From an uncultured Paracoccaceae bacterium (GTDB lineage: Bacteria > Pseudomonadota > Alphaproteobacteria > Rhodobacterales > Rhodobacteraceae): a DNA stretch of 64,000 nucleotides. The stretch covers positions 630,224 through 694,223 of the forward strand of contig CANMWG010000002.1 of the NCBI GenBank assembly GCA_947501555.1, read 5' to 3'. Shown here one piece after another: positions 7,115 through 16,367 of this stretch (within the stretch, counting starts at the first letter, position 1; each line of letters starts with the position of its first letter). The translations under genes and the position numbers were made by a program. The notes under the pieces were generated by a model. That model saw only the letters and a list, made by a program, of their open reading frames with translations, was not told the DNA's origin and did no database searches.

Positions 7115-9550
7115 TTACCCACGCGGCAGTCGCATTTCAGGATCGTAAGGCCCGGTTGGGATGATGGTGCAGCCGATCTGATCGCCCAGCAGATCCAGTG
7201 TCAGCCCTTCTGCACCGACGGCAAATTCCGGATCGACAAAGGCGTAGGCCAGGTTCTTTTCAACCCGATACCCCCAACAACCCGATGTCACGGTGCCGAC
7301 GACCTTGCCGTCTTTCACAACGGACGCGCCGGGATGTGCAGGCCGGTCATCGCAGCGCACCTCCAACGTCACAAGTTGCTTGGTGGGGCCGGTCTCGATC
7401 CGCTTTTCCAATGCCGCCTTGCCAACGAAGTCGCCCTTTTCCATGCGAACGAAGCGGTCCAAGCCGGTCTCAAACGGGTCAAATTCGGTCAGGATGTCAG
7501 CCTTCCAATGCAAATAACCTTTTTCCAAACGCATGGAGTCAACGGCCCGACTGCCAAACAACCGCAGCCCATGCGCTTCGCCCGCTGCCCGCAAGGCCAG
7601 ATAAGCCGCATAAAGCTGTGCGTTCGGCACATGAATCTCATAGGCCAACTCACCTGAGAAACTAACAGCCAGCACAACCGCTGGCGCGATCCCAATAAAG
7701 GTTTCGCGGACTGACAACCAAGGAAATGCGTCCGCCGACCAATCCCCGCGGGACGCATCGGAAAGCACATCGCGTGCTTTGGGACCCGCCAAAACAAGGA
7801 TTGTCCAATCGTTGGTCAACGATTTGATTTGCACGTCTTCATCAGACCCCACATGTGCGGCCAACCAGTCCATATCGTGGAATTCAGAGGCCGCAGCTGA
7901 CCCGTACCACACCCGGTCGGGCCCAGTGTGGCTGCTTGGGATGTTGGCGACAGTCGCTTCACCTTTGACCATGCCGTGATCGTTCAGCAGATAGCCTAGA
8001 CCGACCCGGCCCGGCTTTTTACTGACGAACCCACAAAACATCCGGTCCAGAAAGCTATGTCTATCCGCGCCGGTGATCTCAAACCGGTTGAACCCGTTCA
8101 CTTCCGTCAGCCCGACGCCGGATTGTACGGCCTTCACCTCGTCTGCGACGACAGCTTCAACTTCGGTGAAACGGAAGCTGTGCGATTCTACAAAATCGTC
8201 TGCGGGTTTGATGTAATCCATCCGCTCCCAGCCATTCACTACGGTGAATTCAGCACCTTCGGCCGCCAGCACCGGCGTCAAGGGCGTGGTCTTAGCGGGG
8301 CGTCCAGCTGGCCGATGTTCATGTGGGAAGTGGAAGCGAAATTCGTTTTGATAATCCTCGATCGCTTTCAGCGCTGTCATCTCGACGGTGCAATGGCCGG
8401 TAAACCGGCGCGGATCGATGACCCAGGTGTCGTAGCATGCCTCGCCATGCACGATCTGCTGGGCGAGCAGCCAACCGTGCCCGCCACCTTCGCCAAGCCC
8501 GGCGCGCAGCCCGATGATGCAGAAAGCGTTGCGTTTTCCCGGGATCGGCCCCACCAAGGGCGCCCCATCAATGGTATAGGTAATCGGGCCGTTGACGATA
8601 GTGTGGATACCAACCTCCATCAACGCGGGCATCCGTTCAAACGCGCCTTCCAGCACGTCGGTCACCCGGTCTAGGTCATCGGGGCACAGCGCATTTGTGA
8701 AATGCGGATCGATCCCGTCCATACCCCATGTCTTGCAGTCCTGTTCGTAGAACCCAACCAGAAGGCCATTCTTTTCCTGCCGGGAATAGTAGTCACTGAT
8801 CGGGCAACGCAACAGTGGCATCCGGTGGCCCGCTTCTTTGATCGCCGGGATCTCTTCGGTGACAAAATACTGGTGCTCCATCGATGCGACGGGATGCTGT
8901 ACGCCCATCATCGCGCCAACTTCATTCACCCGGTAGCCACAGGCATTGACGACGATATCAGCGGCAATATCACCCTTGGGCGTTGAGACGATCCAGGTGT
9001 CATCGGTCAGCTGTTTAAGCCCGGTGACAGGGGTGTTCCGATGAACCTCAGCCCCGGCTTTGCGGGCGCGGCGGGCAAGGGCCTGACACAGCTGCGCCGG
9101 ATCAATGTCACCATCGGTCGGATCCCAGAGACCCCCAATCAGGTTGTCGGTTGAGATCAGCGGGTGCCGTCGCGCGCATTCTGCGGCATCGATGACTTCG
9201 AAATCAACGCCCATGCCGCGCGCCATGGATGCAAAATGGCGATAGCCGTCCATCTGTTCGGGCTTGTTTGCAAGGCGGATACCGCCATCACCGTAGTGGT
9301 AATTGATCGGATATTCAGAATCGGCAGCCAGTTCGCGATACAGCGCTATGGAATGGCTTTTCAGGCCGACCATCGTCTGGGTCATCCCAAAGTTCGTAAC
9401 CTGTGCTGCGGAATGCCATGTGGTGCCCGAGGTCAGCTCATCACGTTCCAAAAGCATGACATCCGTCCAGCCTTCCTGGGTCAGGTGATACAGGGTTGAA
9501 CAGCCCGCAATGCCGCCACCGATCACCACTACTTTTGTACGTGTTTTCAT
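7115..9550 (-). CDS. FAD-dependent dimethylglycine/sarcosine dehydrogenase-like protein with folate-binding GcvT domain
   Basis: An 811-residue protein. The N-terminal FAD site GGGIAG is at about 11-16, followed by TWHSAAQV near 46-53, where related dehydrogenases attach FAD to a His. The C-terminal half resembles the T-protein of glycine cleavage (for example GRVGLGYLLNDHG and RLEKGYLHWKADI), which receives the one-carbon unit on tetrahydrofolate. Such enzymes remove N-methyl groups from dimethylglycine, sarcosine or related amines. The start is ATG 9550 with GAGGAAG about 9 bases upstream; an ATG at 9568 would bury that ribosome-binding site. A same-strand LysR gene lies upstream. The exact methylamine substrate cannot be read from sequence. 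Confidence 0.85.
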   Translation of the reverse strand: MKTRTKVVVIGGGIAGCSTLYHLTQEGWTDVMLLERDELTSGTTWHSAAQVTNFGMTQTMVGLKSHSIALYRELAADSEYPINYHYGDGGIRLANKPEQMDGYRHFASMARGMGVDFEVIDAAECARRHPLISTDNLIGGLWDPTDGDIDPAQLCQALARRARKAGAEVHRNTPVTGLKQLTDDTWIVSTPKGDIAADIVVNACGYRVNEVGAMMGVQHPVASMEHQYFVTEEIPAIKEAGHRMPLLRCPISDYYSRQEKNGLLVGFYEQDCKTWGMDGIDPHFTNALCPDDLDRVTDVLEGAFERMPALMEVGIHTIVNGPITYTIDGAPLVGPIPGKRNAFCIIGLRAGLGEGGGHGWLLAQQIVHGEACYDTWVIDPRRFTGHCTVEMTALKAIEDYQNEFRFHFPHEHRPAGRPAKTTPLTPVLAAEGAEFTVVNGWERMDYIKPADDFVESHSFRFTEVEAVVADEVKAVQSGVGLTEVNGFNRFEITGADRHSFLDRMFCGFVSKKPGRVGLGYLLNDHGMVKGEATVANIPSSHTGPDRVWYGSAAASEFHDMDWLAAHVGSDEDVQIKSLTNDWTILVLAGPKARDVLSDASRGDWSADAFPWLSVRETFIGIAPAVVLAVSFSGELAYEIHVPNAQLYAAYLALRAAGEAHGLRLFGSRAVDSMRLEKGYLHWKADILTEFDPFETGLDRFVRMEKGDFVGKAALEKRIETGPTKQLVTLEVRCDDRPAHPGASVVKDGKVVGTVTSGCWGYRVEKNLAYAFVDPEFAVGAEGLTLDLLGDQIGCTIIPTGPYDPEMRLPRG

Positions 9551-9681
9551 GTGTCGCCACTTCCTCATTCTCGCTTAGAGTATGCTCGGCAGTGATCCAC
9601 GGCAGATCAAGGAAATCCGCGCCTTTTCGGTTTTTTCGAAGAAGTGGTTTCAGACAATCTAAAAGAGAGCCTGAAAAGGGG

Positions 9682-10653
9682 TCATTCAGGCATCAAGAGC
9701 CGAAATTGATCCCTCAGCTTTGGTTCGACCGAAATCATAGGCCGGATGACATGTGCTGTGATCAATTGACGCAAATGCGTTTCCACAAGATCAAACAGAC
9801 TGGCGGGCAGGTCTTCGCGCCCAAAAAGCGATAGTTGCCGGGCAAAGGCCCCATCGGGCATCGGCAGGACCTGCAAGCCCGCGAGAAACTGGGGAGTCGA
9901 CGCGCAGTTCAGCGCAGTGGTAATTGTCCAGGCCTGCCCTTTTGAAACAAGTGACAGTGCTGCAGCGGTGCTTTCCAATTCGATCCGGCGCGGGATACTC
10001 AGCCGAAGCCTGCGCAGCTGTGTTTCCACCCGACGTCCAATGATCTGTTTCTTTGAATATCGCAGAAACGGCAGCCCCGTCTGGTTATTAAGAAACATTT
10101 GCGCGGCATCTGTCATGTCACGCGGCGCAACAATGACAAACGGATCGTGCAACAAGGGGCGTTGTTTGAGCGGCCCCGCCAAAACCTCATCAAATGAGGC
10201 GACACCGATATCAGATTCGTCGCTTTGCAATTGCCCCAGAACTTCATGGCTTGGGCCCGTTCTAAACGACAGATCGCAAGACGGAAGGTCGCCCAGCAGG
10301 TGTTGCATCAGGCGCGGCGTGATCTCGGGGTCAAAATCCTCGATCATGGAAACACGCAGGATCCGTAGCAACGCGCTCAGATCTTTTGAGACGACTTCGG
10401 CCAGCCCAAGGCGCAGCGCTGTCATCGATTCTTCGACCCGGCACAGTAGGATTTGCCCCGCCGTGGTCAGAACCAAAGGCCGCCGCTTGTGATCAAACAG
10501 GTCGGTCCCGACAACTTTTTCCAGACTACTGAGATGCTGCGACGCGGTACTGACCGACAAGCCAAGTGCCTTGGCGGTATTTTGCAGTGACCCTTCGCGC
10601 GCAAGGTGCTGAAAGACTTCCAACCATTTCAGACTAAGCGGTGTGCGATCCAT
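9682..10653 (-). CDS. LysR family transcriptional regulator
   Basis: A 323-residue protein with the LysR N-terminal helix-turn-helix (LEVFQHLAREGSLQNTAKAL, then LSVSTASQHLSSLEK) and an effector-binding domain. It lies 131 bases upstream of the dehydrogenase on the same strand and diverges from the iron-binding protein gene. Its target could be either neighbour. The placement before the methylamine-type dehydrogenase makes that gene the more likely target, because an iron-box-like site already accounts for control of the other. Confidence 0.82.
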   Translation of the reverse strand: MDRTPLSLKWLEVFQHLAREGSLQNTAKALGLSVSTASQHLSSLEKVVGTDLFDHKRRPLVLTTAGQILLCRVEESMTALRLGLAEVVSKDLSALLRILRVSMIEDFDPEITPRLMQHLLGDLPSCDLSFRTGPSHEVLGQLQSDESDIGVASFDEVLAGPLKQRPLLHDPFVIVAPRDMTDAAQMFLNNQTGLPFLRYSKKQIIGRRVETQLRRLRLSIPRRIELESTAAALSLVSKGQAWTITTALNCASTPQFLAGLQVLPMPDGAFARQLSLFGREDLPASLFDLVETHLRQLITAHVIRPMISVEPKLRDQFRLLMPE

Positions 10654-10826
10654 TTGCCGTCATTATTCCTATCTGCCCGTCCTATGGTCTCGCTTGGCCA
10701 AAGAAAGCGTTTACTCACTCGTCACTTGCCAATCATGTCGACACGTCGCTGAAAAACTAGGCCATTTTTCCGACGATTTCTATCAGAATATCTGGACATG
10801 TTGGTAAACGTTGATATGAGTAATCC

Positions 10827-10841
10827 TGAGTAAAATAGTCA
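10827..10841. promoter_or_regulatory. Iron-Rhodo-box-like site (TGA-N9-TCA)
   Basis: The sequence TGA-GTAAAATAG-TCA lies 16 bases before the start codon of the iron-binding protein gene. TGA-N9-TCA is the described consensus of the Iron-Rhodo-box of Rhodobacterales. A bound regulator here would block transcription or initiation. Six fixed bases alone are weak evidence; the gene behind the site is what makes it credible. Confidence 0.5.
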
Positions 10842-10857
10842 TGAAAGGTTTGACGAA

Positions 10858-11880
10858 ATGACGTCGTTCTCATCAAAGGCAGTTCTTGCTGCAACAATCT
10901 CAGCTCTCGCAACCACTGCCGTCGCAGAGGGTGATCTCAACCTCTACTCCTCGCGGCATTACGACACTGACGAACGGCTCTATTCCGACTTTACCGAATT
11001 GACTGGCATCACCATCAACCGGATCGAAGGCAACGCAGATGAGTTGATCACGCGGATGCAGGCCGAAGGTGCAAATTCGCCCGCCGATGTTTTGCTGACT
11101 GTTGATACATCCCGGCTCGAGCGCGCCAAGGACGCTGGCGTTCTGCAGCCATTGGAGAGCGCCGTACTCGAGGCACGTATCCCCGCCTCCATTCGTGATA
11201 GCGACAATCAGTGGTTTGGCTTCAGCCAGCGCGCGCGCATCATTTTCTACGATAAGACAGATGTGACCAACCCGCCAATGGACTATGTTTCACTGGCTGA
11301 TACAGCCTATGAAGGCATGGTGTGCCACCGGTCATCAACCAACGTCTATTCCCAGACGCTGTTGTCTGCAGTGATTGAAAATCACGGTGAAGAGGCCGCA
11401 AAAGACTGGGCACAGGGTCTTGTTAACAACTTCGCCCGCGCACCGCAGGGCGGTGACACAGACCAGCTGCGCGGTCTGGTGTCAGGCGAATGCGACATTT
11501 CCATTTCCAACACCTATTACTTCGCACGCGCCATCCGGACTGAGGTTGATGGGCTGGACGACGACGCCATGGCCAACATCGGTTGGGTCTTTCCGGCACA
11601 GAACGCCGAAGGCGCGCATATGAACCTGTCCGGTGGTGGGATTGCCGCCTATGCGCCGAACCGCGAGAATGCCGTGAAGTTCCTTGAATATCTCGCCTCG
11701 GATCAGGCGCAGCAATATTTCAGCGCTGGCAATGATGAATACCCTGCCGTGCCCGGTGTTGGCCTGTCCGCATCCGTTGCGACAATGGGCCTCTTCCGGC
11801 CAGACGCCGTTGACCTAAGCGAAGTGGCAAAGAACTTGCCCGCCGCACAGATGATCTTCAATCAGGTTGGTTGGGAATAA
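10858..11880 (+). CDS. Iron(III) ABC transporter periplasmic binding protein (FutA/IdiA type)
   Basis: This 340-residue protein starts with a signal peptide ending near Ala-Val-Ala-Glu at 21-24. The mature N-terminus carries LNLYSSRHYDTDERLY, the signature of ferric-ion binding proteins with His34 and Tyr35. Further likely iron ligands are Tyr164 and the Tyr220-Tyr221 pair in ISNTYYFAR. It binds Fe3+ in the periplasm and delivers it to an ABC permease. A matching permease gene faces it on the opposite strand directly beyond a shared terminator; no ATPase gene is nearby. An iron-box-like site precedes the gene. Confidence 0.9.
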   Translation: MTSFSSKAVLAATISALATTAVAEGDLNLYSSRHYDTDERLYSDFTELTGITINRIEGNADELITRMQAEGANSPADVLLTVDTSRLERAKDAGVLQPLESAVLEARIPASIRDSDNQWFGFSQRARIIFYDKTDVTNPPMDYVSLADTAYEGMVCHRSSTNVYSQTLLSAVIENHGEEAAKDWAQGLVNNFARAPQGGDTDQLRGLVSGECDISISNTYYFARAIRTEVDGLDDDAMANIGWVFPAQNAEGAHMNLSGGGIAAYAPNRENAVKFLEYLASDQAQQYFSAGNDEYPAVPGVGLSASVATMGLFRPDAVDLSEVAKNLPAAQMIFNQVGWE

Positions 11881-11902
11881 GACCAAATCTATAGGATACG
11901 AG

Positions 11903-11933
11903 AAAGGGCGCAACGCAGGTTGCGCCCTTTTTT
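11903..11933. terminator. Intrinsic terminator between convergent iron-transport genes
   Basis: A perfect hairpin with arms 11903-11914 (AAAGGGCGCAAC) and 11919-11930 (GTTGCGCCCTTT) around a GCAG loop, followed by further Ts to 11933. It lies 22 bases after the binding-protein stop and reaches the stop codon of the convergent permease gene. The flanking A and T runs could let it work in both directions. Confidence 0.9.
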
Positions 11934-13590
11934 ATTGCGCTTCCCGTCCGATCCGGCGGCACAGAATAATCACCGGGATTAGCCCGATTGCCGCGATGAC
12001 AAGGCTGGGCGCAGCTGCCCCGCTCAAGCGCTCATCAGAGGCGAGCCTGTGCGCCTGCACCGCCAGCGTGTCATAGTTGAACGGGCGCATGATGAGGGTG
12101 GCCGGTAGCTCTTTCATCACATCGACAAACACGATCAATCCTGCCGTCAACAGACTGGTCCCAAGCAAAGGCATATGCACCCGGCGGATCAACCCCGGCA
12201 TATCTTGGCCCAAGGTGCGCGCAGCCGCATCGATATTGGTGCCAACCGACGCAATGCCGCCTTCATAGGCTCCGACTGCTGCTGCGATAAACCGGATCAT
12301 ATAGGCCCCGACCAGAAGCCAAATGGACCCGGTGAACAGCAAACCGGTTGAGATATCGAAAGTCGCCCGCATCCAGGCATCTAGTGAGTTATCCAGCAAG
12401 GCGAAGGGCACCAACAGGCCGACCGCAATGACGCCCCCCGGAACCGCATAGCCGATCCGGCTCATGTAAAGTGATGTGGCCGTCCAACGGGTCGGGCCAA
12501 CCCTGTGCAATGTCCCCAAGATCAATGCGGCCAGAACGGTCAAGACCGCAGCCGTTCCTGCAAGCGTGACCGAGTTCCGGATGAACCCAAGATAGCGTGG
12601 GCTGAGCAAGTCTTGCCCGGATCCAACGGCCATCACCCCAAGGGCGATCACGGGCACAATGACCCCCAGCACAACCGGAACAAGACAGAAGAAAATCGCG
12701 GTGGCCTCTTGGGTGCGGGTCAAGGTGATCCGCTGCATCCGCAGCTTCTTGCGCCCATCGGTATAGGCAGCCTGGCCCCGGCTGGTCCGTTCGAGAAATG
12801 CCAGCAGCAGGGCAAAGGCCAGCAGCCCAAGCGCCAATTGCGCCGCCGCCGCCCGGTCGGCCATCGCAAACCAGCTTGTGTAGATGCCAACGGCGAACGT
12901 TTGAACACCGAAGTAGGCAACAGTCCCGAAGTCTGCGATTGTCTCCATCGCGACCAACATCACACCTGACGCGATAGCCGGGCGCGCCATCGGCAAGGAC
13001 ACGGTCAGGAAGGCGCGAAACGGTGTTTTTCCCAAGACACGCGCTGCCAGAAAAGCGGTCGCACCTTGGCTGGCGAATGCAGCCCGGGCCAACAGGTAGA
13101 CATAAGGATAAAGGACAAGTGTCAGCATGGCCGCCGCCCCGCCAAGCGATCTGATCTCTGGAAACCAATAATCTCGCGGGCCCCAACCCATCAGGTCACG
13201 CAGTACCGATTGGACGATGCCTGGATGATCCAGCACGTGGGTATAGCCATAAGCCAGCACATAGGCCGGGAAAGCCAATGGCAGGGCGAGGGCGATCTCA
13301 AACCACTTGCGTCCCCTGAATTCGGTCATCGTCACCAACCATGCCGCGCCGGTACCGATTGCTGCAGTGAAGGTCATCACGATAAGCAACAACCAGACGG
13401 TCGTGGCAGTGTAACGAAGCAAGACAGTCTCAATCAGATGGGAAAGCGTGTCGAAGGACCCCGTGACCGCAGAGACCACCACCCCCAGATATGGCATGAT
13501 GCAAAGTGCCGTCACGAAGACAGCGACCGCGTAAATCAACGAGGTCGCAAAGCGGCGCAGGTTTTGGCGTTTCCCGATCTGCATGGTCAT
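11932..13590 (-). CDS. Iron(III) ABC transporter permease, fused two-domain (FbpB/FutB type)
   Basis: A 552-residue, very hydrophobic protein with two halves, each a binding-protein-dependent permease domain. The first carries the EAA-type loop around ARVLGKTPFRAFLTVSLPMA and the second around AARTLGQDMPGLIRRVHMPL. This double length is typical of iron(III) FbpB-type permeases. It ends at the shared terminator, tail to tail with the Fe3+-binding protein gene, so the pair is not co-transcribed. The ATP-binding subunit must be encoded elsewhere. The start is ATG 13590, with a second ATG two codons later. Confidence 0.88.
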   Translation of the reverse strand: MTMQIGKRQNLRRFATSLIYAVAVFVTALCIMPYLGVVVSAVTGSFDTLSHLIETVLLRYTATTVWLLLIVMTFTAAIGTGAAWLVTMTEFRGRKWFEIALALPLAFPAYVLAYGYTHVLDHPGIVQSVLRDLMGWGPRDYWFPEIRSLGGAAAMLTLVLYPYVYLLARAAFASQGATAFLAARVLGKTPFRAFLTVSLPMARPAIASGVMLVAMETIADFGTVAYFGVQTFAVGIYTSWFAMADRAAAAQLALGLLAFALLLAFLERTSRGQAAYTDGRKKLRMQRITLTRTQEATAIFFCLVPVVLGVIVPVIALGVMAVGSGQDLLSPRYLGFIRNSVTLAGTAAVLTVLAALILGTLHRVGPTRWTATSLYMSRIGYAVPGGVIAVGLLVPFALLDNSLDAWMRATFDISTGLLFTGSIWLLVGAYMIRFIAAAVGAYEGGIASVGTNIDAAARTLGQDMPGLIRRVHMPLLGTSLLTAGLIVFVDVMKELPATLIMRPFNYDTLAVQAHRLASDERLSGAAAPSLVIAAIGLIPVIILCRRIGREAQ

Positions 13591-13701
13591 GGACCTCGAC
13601 TAGCCTATTCGAGCAGGCTGCAGCAATGCGTCAATTGGTGAAAGAGCAACAATACGATAAAGTGACGTGACACCTGCACATCATCCCGTAGCATCGGCTT
13701 T

Positions 13702-14523
13702 ATGAGACATATCCTATCCGCCTTCGCCCTGGTTTTGGCCCTGACAACCAGCACATTTGCATCGCCATCTGGGCAAGACTGTCAGCTCAGCGTGCCTTGC
13801 CCTTTGGGTGAGCGGTCCTACCACGTCAAGGAACCTGACGATTGGGATGGCACCAGCGCGTTGCCCGTCTTGATCCATTTCCACGGCTGGCAACGGACGG
13901 GGGCACTGCCTGTGCAACACGCGCGTATCTCTGGGGCGACGCGACGGCGTGGCGTTCTGTTGATTGCTCCGAATGGCATCCGCAAAACGTGGAATTTCCG
14001 ATCGCCCGAAACCGCGGACGTCGCCTTTGCCCAAGCCGTTCTTGAGGATGTGATGAACCGCTACCCCATTGATCCAGAAAACATTTTCGTGTCGGGATAT
14101 TCGTATGGGTCGATCATGGCATGGCGGCTCGCCTGTGATCGCGGTGCGGAACTGGGGATCCGCGCGTTGCTGGGCATATCGGGGACGCTGGGCCAAAGTG
14201 AAGACTGCGCCAGCGCGCCGCAAGAGGTGCGGCATGTGCACGGATTAGACGACACAGTGCTCAGGTTTCCATTCGGGCCCGGTGGCGACGCCACCCATGC
14301 CGTCAGCCTATGGCGGAACCAGCTTGGGTGTTCGGATCAGGCTGAAGCACTGGGGAATTGGGCCGTCGTCGACTTCCTGACATTCTCGCGCATGCAATGG
14401 GCGGACTGCACGGACAGTGCCAAAGTGACGCTCGATACCCATCCGGGCGGGCACTTTATTCCGCACGGCTGGATAGGGCGCCAACTTGACGAACTCCTCG
14501 GCCTCCAGCCGCAATATCCTTAA
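13702..14523 (+). CDS. Secreted alpha/beta-hydrolase, PHB depolymerase/feruloyl esterase-like
   Basis: A 273-residue protein with a signal peptide (about 1-21). The oxyanion-type motif HFHGW is at 59-63, the nucleophile Ser134 sits in GYSYG (132-136), an acid candidate Asp183 or Asp184 in HGLDDTV, and a His in the HPGGHFIPHGW segment (247-257). This is the layout of the LpqC/PHB depolymerase-like esterase family. Paired Cys residues in the mature part suggest disulfides in the periplasm or outside the cell. It diverges from the iron permease gene and nothing nearby points to a substrate. Confidence 0.78.
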   Translation: MRHILSAFALVLALTTSTFASPSGQDCQLSVPCPLGERSYHVKEPDDWDGTSALPVLIHFHGWQRTGALPVQHARISGATRRRGVLLIAPNGIRKTWNFRSPETADVAFAQAVLEDVMNRYPIDPENIFVSGYSYGSIMAWRLACDRGAELGIRALLGISGTLGQSEDCASAPQEVRHVHGLDDTVLRFPFGPGGDATHAVSLWRNQLGCSDQAEALGNWAVVDFLTFSRMQWADCTDSAKVTLDTHPGGHFIPHGWIGRQLDELLGLQPQYP

Positions 14524-14636
14524 CTGCAGATCGCGTCCCCGCTTCAACAAAAAAGACCCCTCTGGCATCTCATCAGTCGTTTCATTTGTGGCCTGTTTTT
14601 TGGCACGATAACGCCAAGTGAGAAAAGGGAATGCAT

Positions 14637-15605
14637 ATGAAAGTTGGGTTTATCGGTCTGGGCAATGTCGGCGCGAAGTTGGCCGGAAGCCTCTTGCGCA
14701 ATGGTCACGACCTGACTGTGTTCGACCTTGATGAGGGAAAGGTAGCCGCTTTTGTCAAAGCCGGCGCTGCGACCACGGACAGTGCGGCCGCATTGATGCG
14801 CGAAAATGATATCGTGGTGACCTGTTTGCCATCCCCGCAAATCTGTGCGGCGACCGTCACCGAAATGCTGCCCGAGGTCACATCTGGCAAAACCTGGATG
14901 GAAATGTCCACCACAGACGAATCCGTGATGAAATCCCTTGCAGCCCAGGTCCAAGACGCGGGCGGTAGCGTTGTTGAATGCCCCGTCTCAGGCGGCTGCC
15001 ACCGTGCAGATACCGGCAATATCTCAATCTTCGCAGGCTGTGATCGGGTCACGTTTGAACGCGTTTTGCCGCTGCTGACCACGCTTGGCCGCCGCGTTTT
15101 GCATACCGGTGACATCGGGACGGCGTCTGTTCTCAAGGTCATGACCAACTATCTGGCCACGGCAAACCTGCTGACGGTCTGTGAAGCCTTGGTCACAATG
15201 AAGGCTGCTGGGCTGGATATGAACACGACCTATGAGGCAATGAAAATCTCGTCAGGGACTTCTTTTGTGCATGAAACAGAAAGCCAAGTCATTCTTAACG
15301 GTTCGCGCGATATCTCATTTACCATGGACCTTGTGAAAAAAGATATCGGCCTATTCCAAAAGATCGCGGAGGACGCTGGTGTGCCCTTGGAAATCAGTCC
15401 GCTGATGGTGTCGATGTTCGACGACGGGATCGCCAAATATGGCCCCCGCGAACTGTCCCCAAACATCATCAAACGGCTTGAGGATGCGACCGGTCTGTCC
15501 ATCACCGCCCCAGGGTTTCCATCTGAACTGACCGATGATGAGCCAGAAGAGCCGGGTTACGAGGTCATTCCAACCGGCCGCACGGCCCCTCTTGCCGCCG
15601 AGTAG
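14637..15605 (+). CDS. NAD(P)-dependent beta-hydroxyacid dehydrogenase (3-hydroxyisobutyrate dehydrogenase family)
   Basis: The 322-residue protein begins MKVGFIGLGNVG with the dinucleotide motif GLGNVG at 7-12. PVSGG (116-120) is the substrate loop and Lys167 with Asn171 (KVMTN) the catalytic pair; MDLVKKDIGL is the second conserved helix. The ATG at 14637 is preferred over 14631 because AAGGG at 14625-14629 lies 7 bases before it and only 1 base before the other. A class II aldolase-like gene follows 5 bases later. That pairing recalls four-carbon sugar-acid catabolism, but no kinase gene is present. The acidic tail (about 300-322) is longer than usual. Confidence 0.83.
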   Translation: MKVGFIGLGNVGAKLAGSLLRNGHDLTVFDLDEGKVAAFVKAGAATTDSAAALMRENDIVVTCLPSPQICAATVTEMLPEVTSGKTWMEMSTTDESVMKSLAAQVQDAGGSVVECPVSGGCHRADTGNISIFAGCDRVTFERVLPLLTTLGRRVLHTGDIGTASVLKVMTNYLATANLLTVCEALVTMKAAGLDMNTTYEAMKISSGTSFVHETESQVILNGSRDISFTMDLVKKDIGLFQKIAEDAGVPLEISPLMVSMFDDGIAKYGPRELSPNIIKRLEDATGLSITAPGFPSELTDDEPEEPGYEVIPTGRTAPLAAE

Positions 15606-15610
15606 GCCCG

Positions 15611-16357
15611 ATGAACATACGCCCGAATATCGATCATTGGGTTGAGCGTCAGGACTTAGCCGCATCATTTCGCTGGGCCGCACGGTTGGGCATGCACGAA
15701 GCTGTGGCCAATCATTTCAGCCTTTCGGTGAATGAGGATGGCAGCAAGTTTCTGATGAACCCCAATCAGGTGCATTTCAGCCTGATCCGGGCGTCAGACC
15801 TGCTGCTGATTGACGCCAATGATGATGCCACGCTGGACCAACCCAACGCGCCCGATCCAACCGCATGGGGCCTACATGGCTCGGTCCACAGGCTGTGTCC
15901 GCATGCGCGCTGTGTGATGCATACCCATTCGATCTTTGCCACCGTTCTGGCGTCATTGGCTGACAGCACACTGCCGCCCATCGACCAGAATACCGCAACT
16001 TTCTTCAACCGCTATGTGATCGATGACCACTTCGGCGGATTGGCCTTTGAGCAAGAGGGGATGCGCTGCGCCTCCATGCTGTCTGATCCGGCCAAGAAAG
16101 TCATGATCATGGGCAACCACGGTGTGCTTGTGATTGGCTCTTCGGTCGCGGACACCTTTAACCGCTTGTATTACTTTGAACGCGCAGCCGAGACTTACAT
16201 CCGCGCATTGCAAACCGGCCAGCCGCTGCGGATGCTGTCCGACAACGTTGCGGAAAAGACGGCGCAAGAGCTCGATGATTACCCCGGCCAAGCCGATGCA
16301 CACCTCACCCAAATCCGTCGGATTCTCGATCGTGATGATCCCGACTATGCCAACTGA
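15611..16357 (+). CDS. Class II aldolase/adducin family protein
   Basis: A 248-residue protein with the fold's zinc ligands His104 and His106 (MHTHSIF) and His170 (MGNHGVLV). The length suits fuculose-phosphate aldolase-like or adducin-head proteins. Members split or decarboxylate phosphorylated or free hydroxyketo compounds, or act as esterase-like enzymes; the substrate cannot be told here. It lies between a beta-hydroxyacid dehydrogenase gene and a dioxygenase gene on one strand with gaps of 5 and 10 bases, so they probably form one transcript. Confidence 0.83.
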   Translation: MNIRPNIDHWVERQDLAASFRWAARLGMHEAVANHFSLSVNEDGSKFLMNPNQVHFSLIRASDLLLIDANDDATLDQPNAPDPTAWGLHGSVHRLCPHARCVMHTHSIFATVLASLADSTLPPIDQNTATFFNRYVIDDHFGGLAFEQEGMRCASMLSDPAKKVMIMGNHGVLVIGSSVADTFNRLYYFERAAETYIRALQTGQPLRMLSDNVAEKTAQELDDYPGQADAHLTQIRRILDRDDPDYAN

Positions 16358-16367
16358 GATACTTACC

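Noticed and set aside
13591-13701. A second iron-box candidate upstream of the permease gene
   Set aside because: The nearest match has 10 bases between TGA and TCA in place of 9, so it does not meet the consensus.
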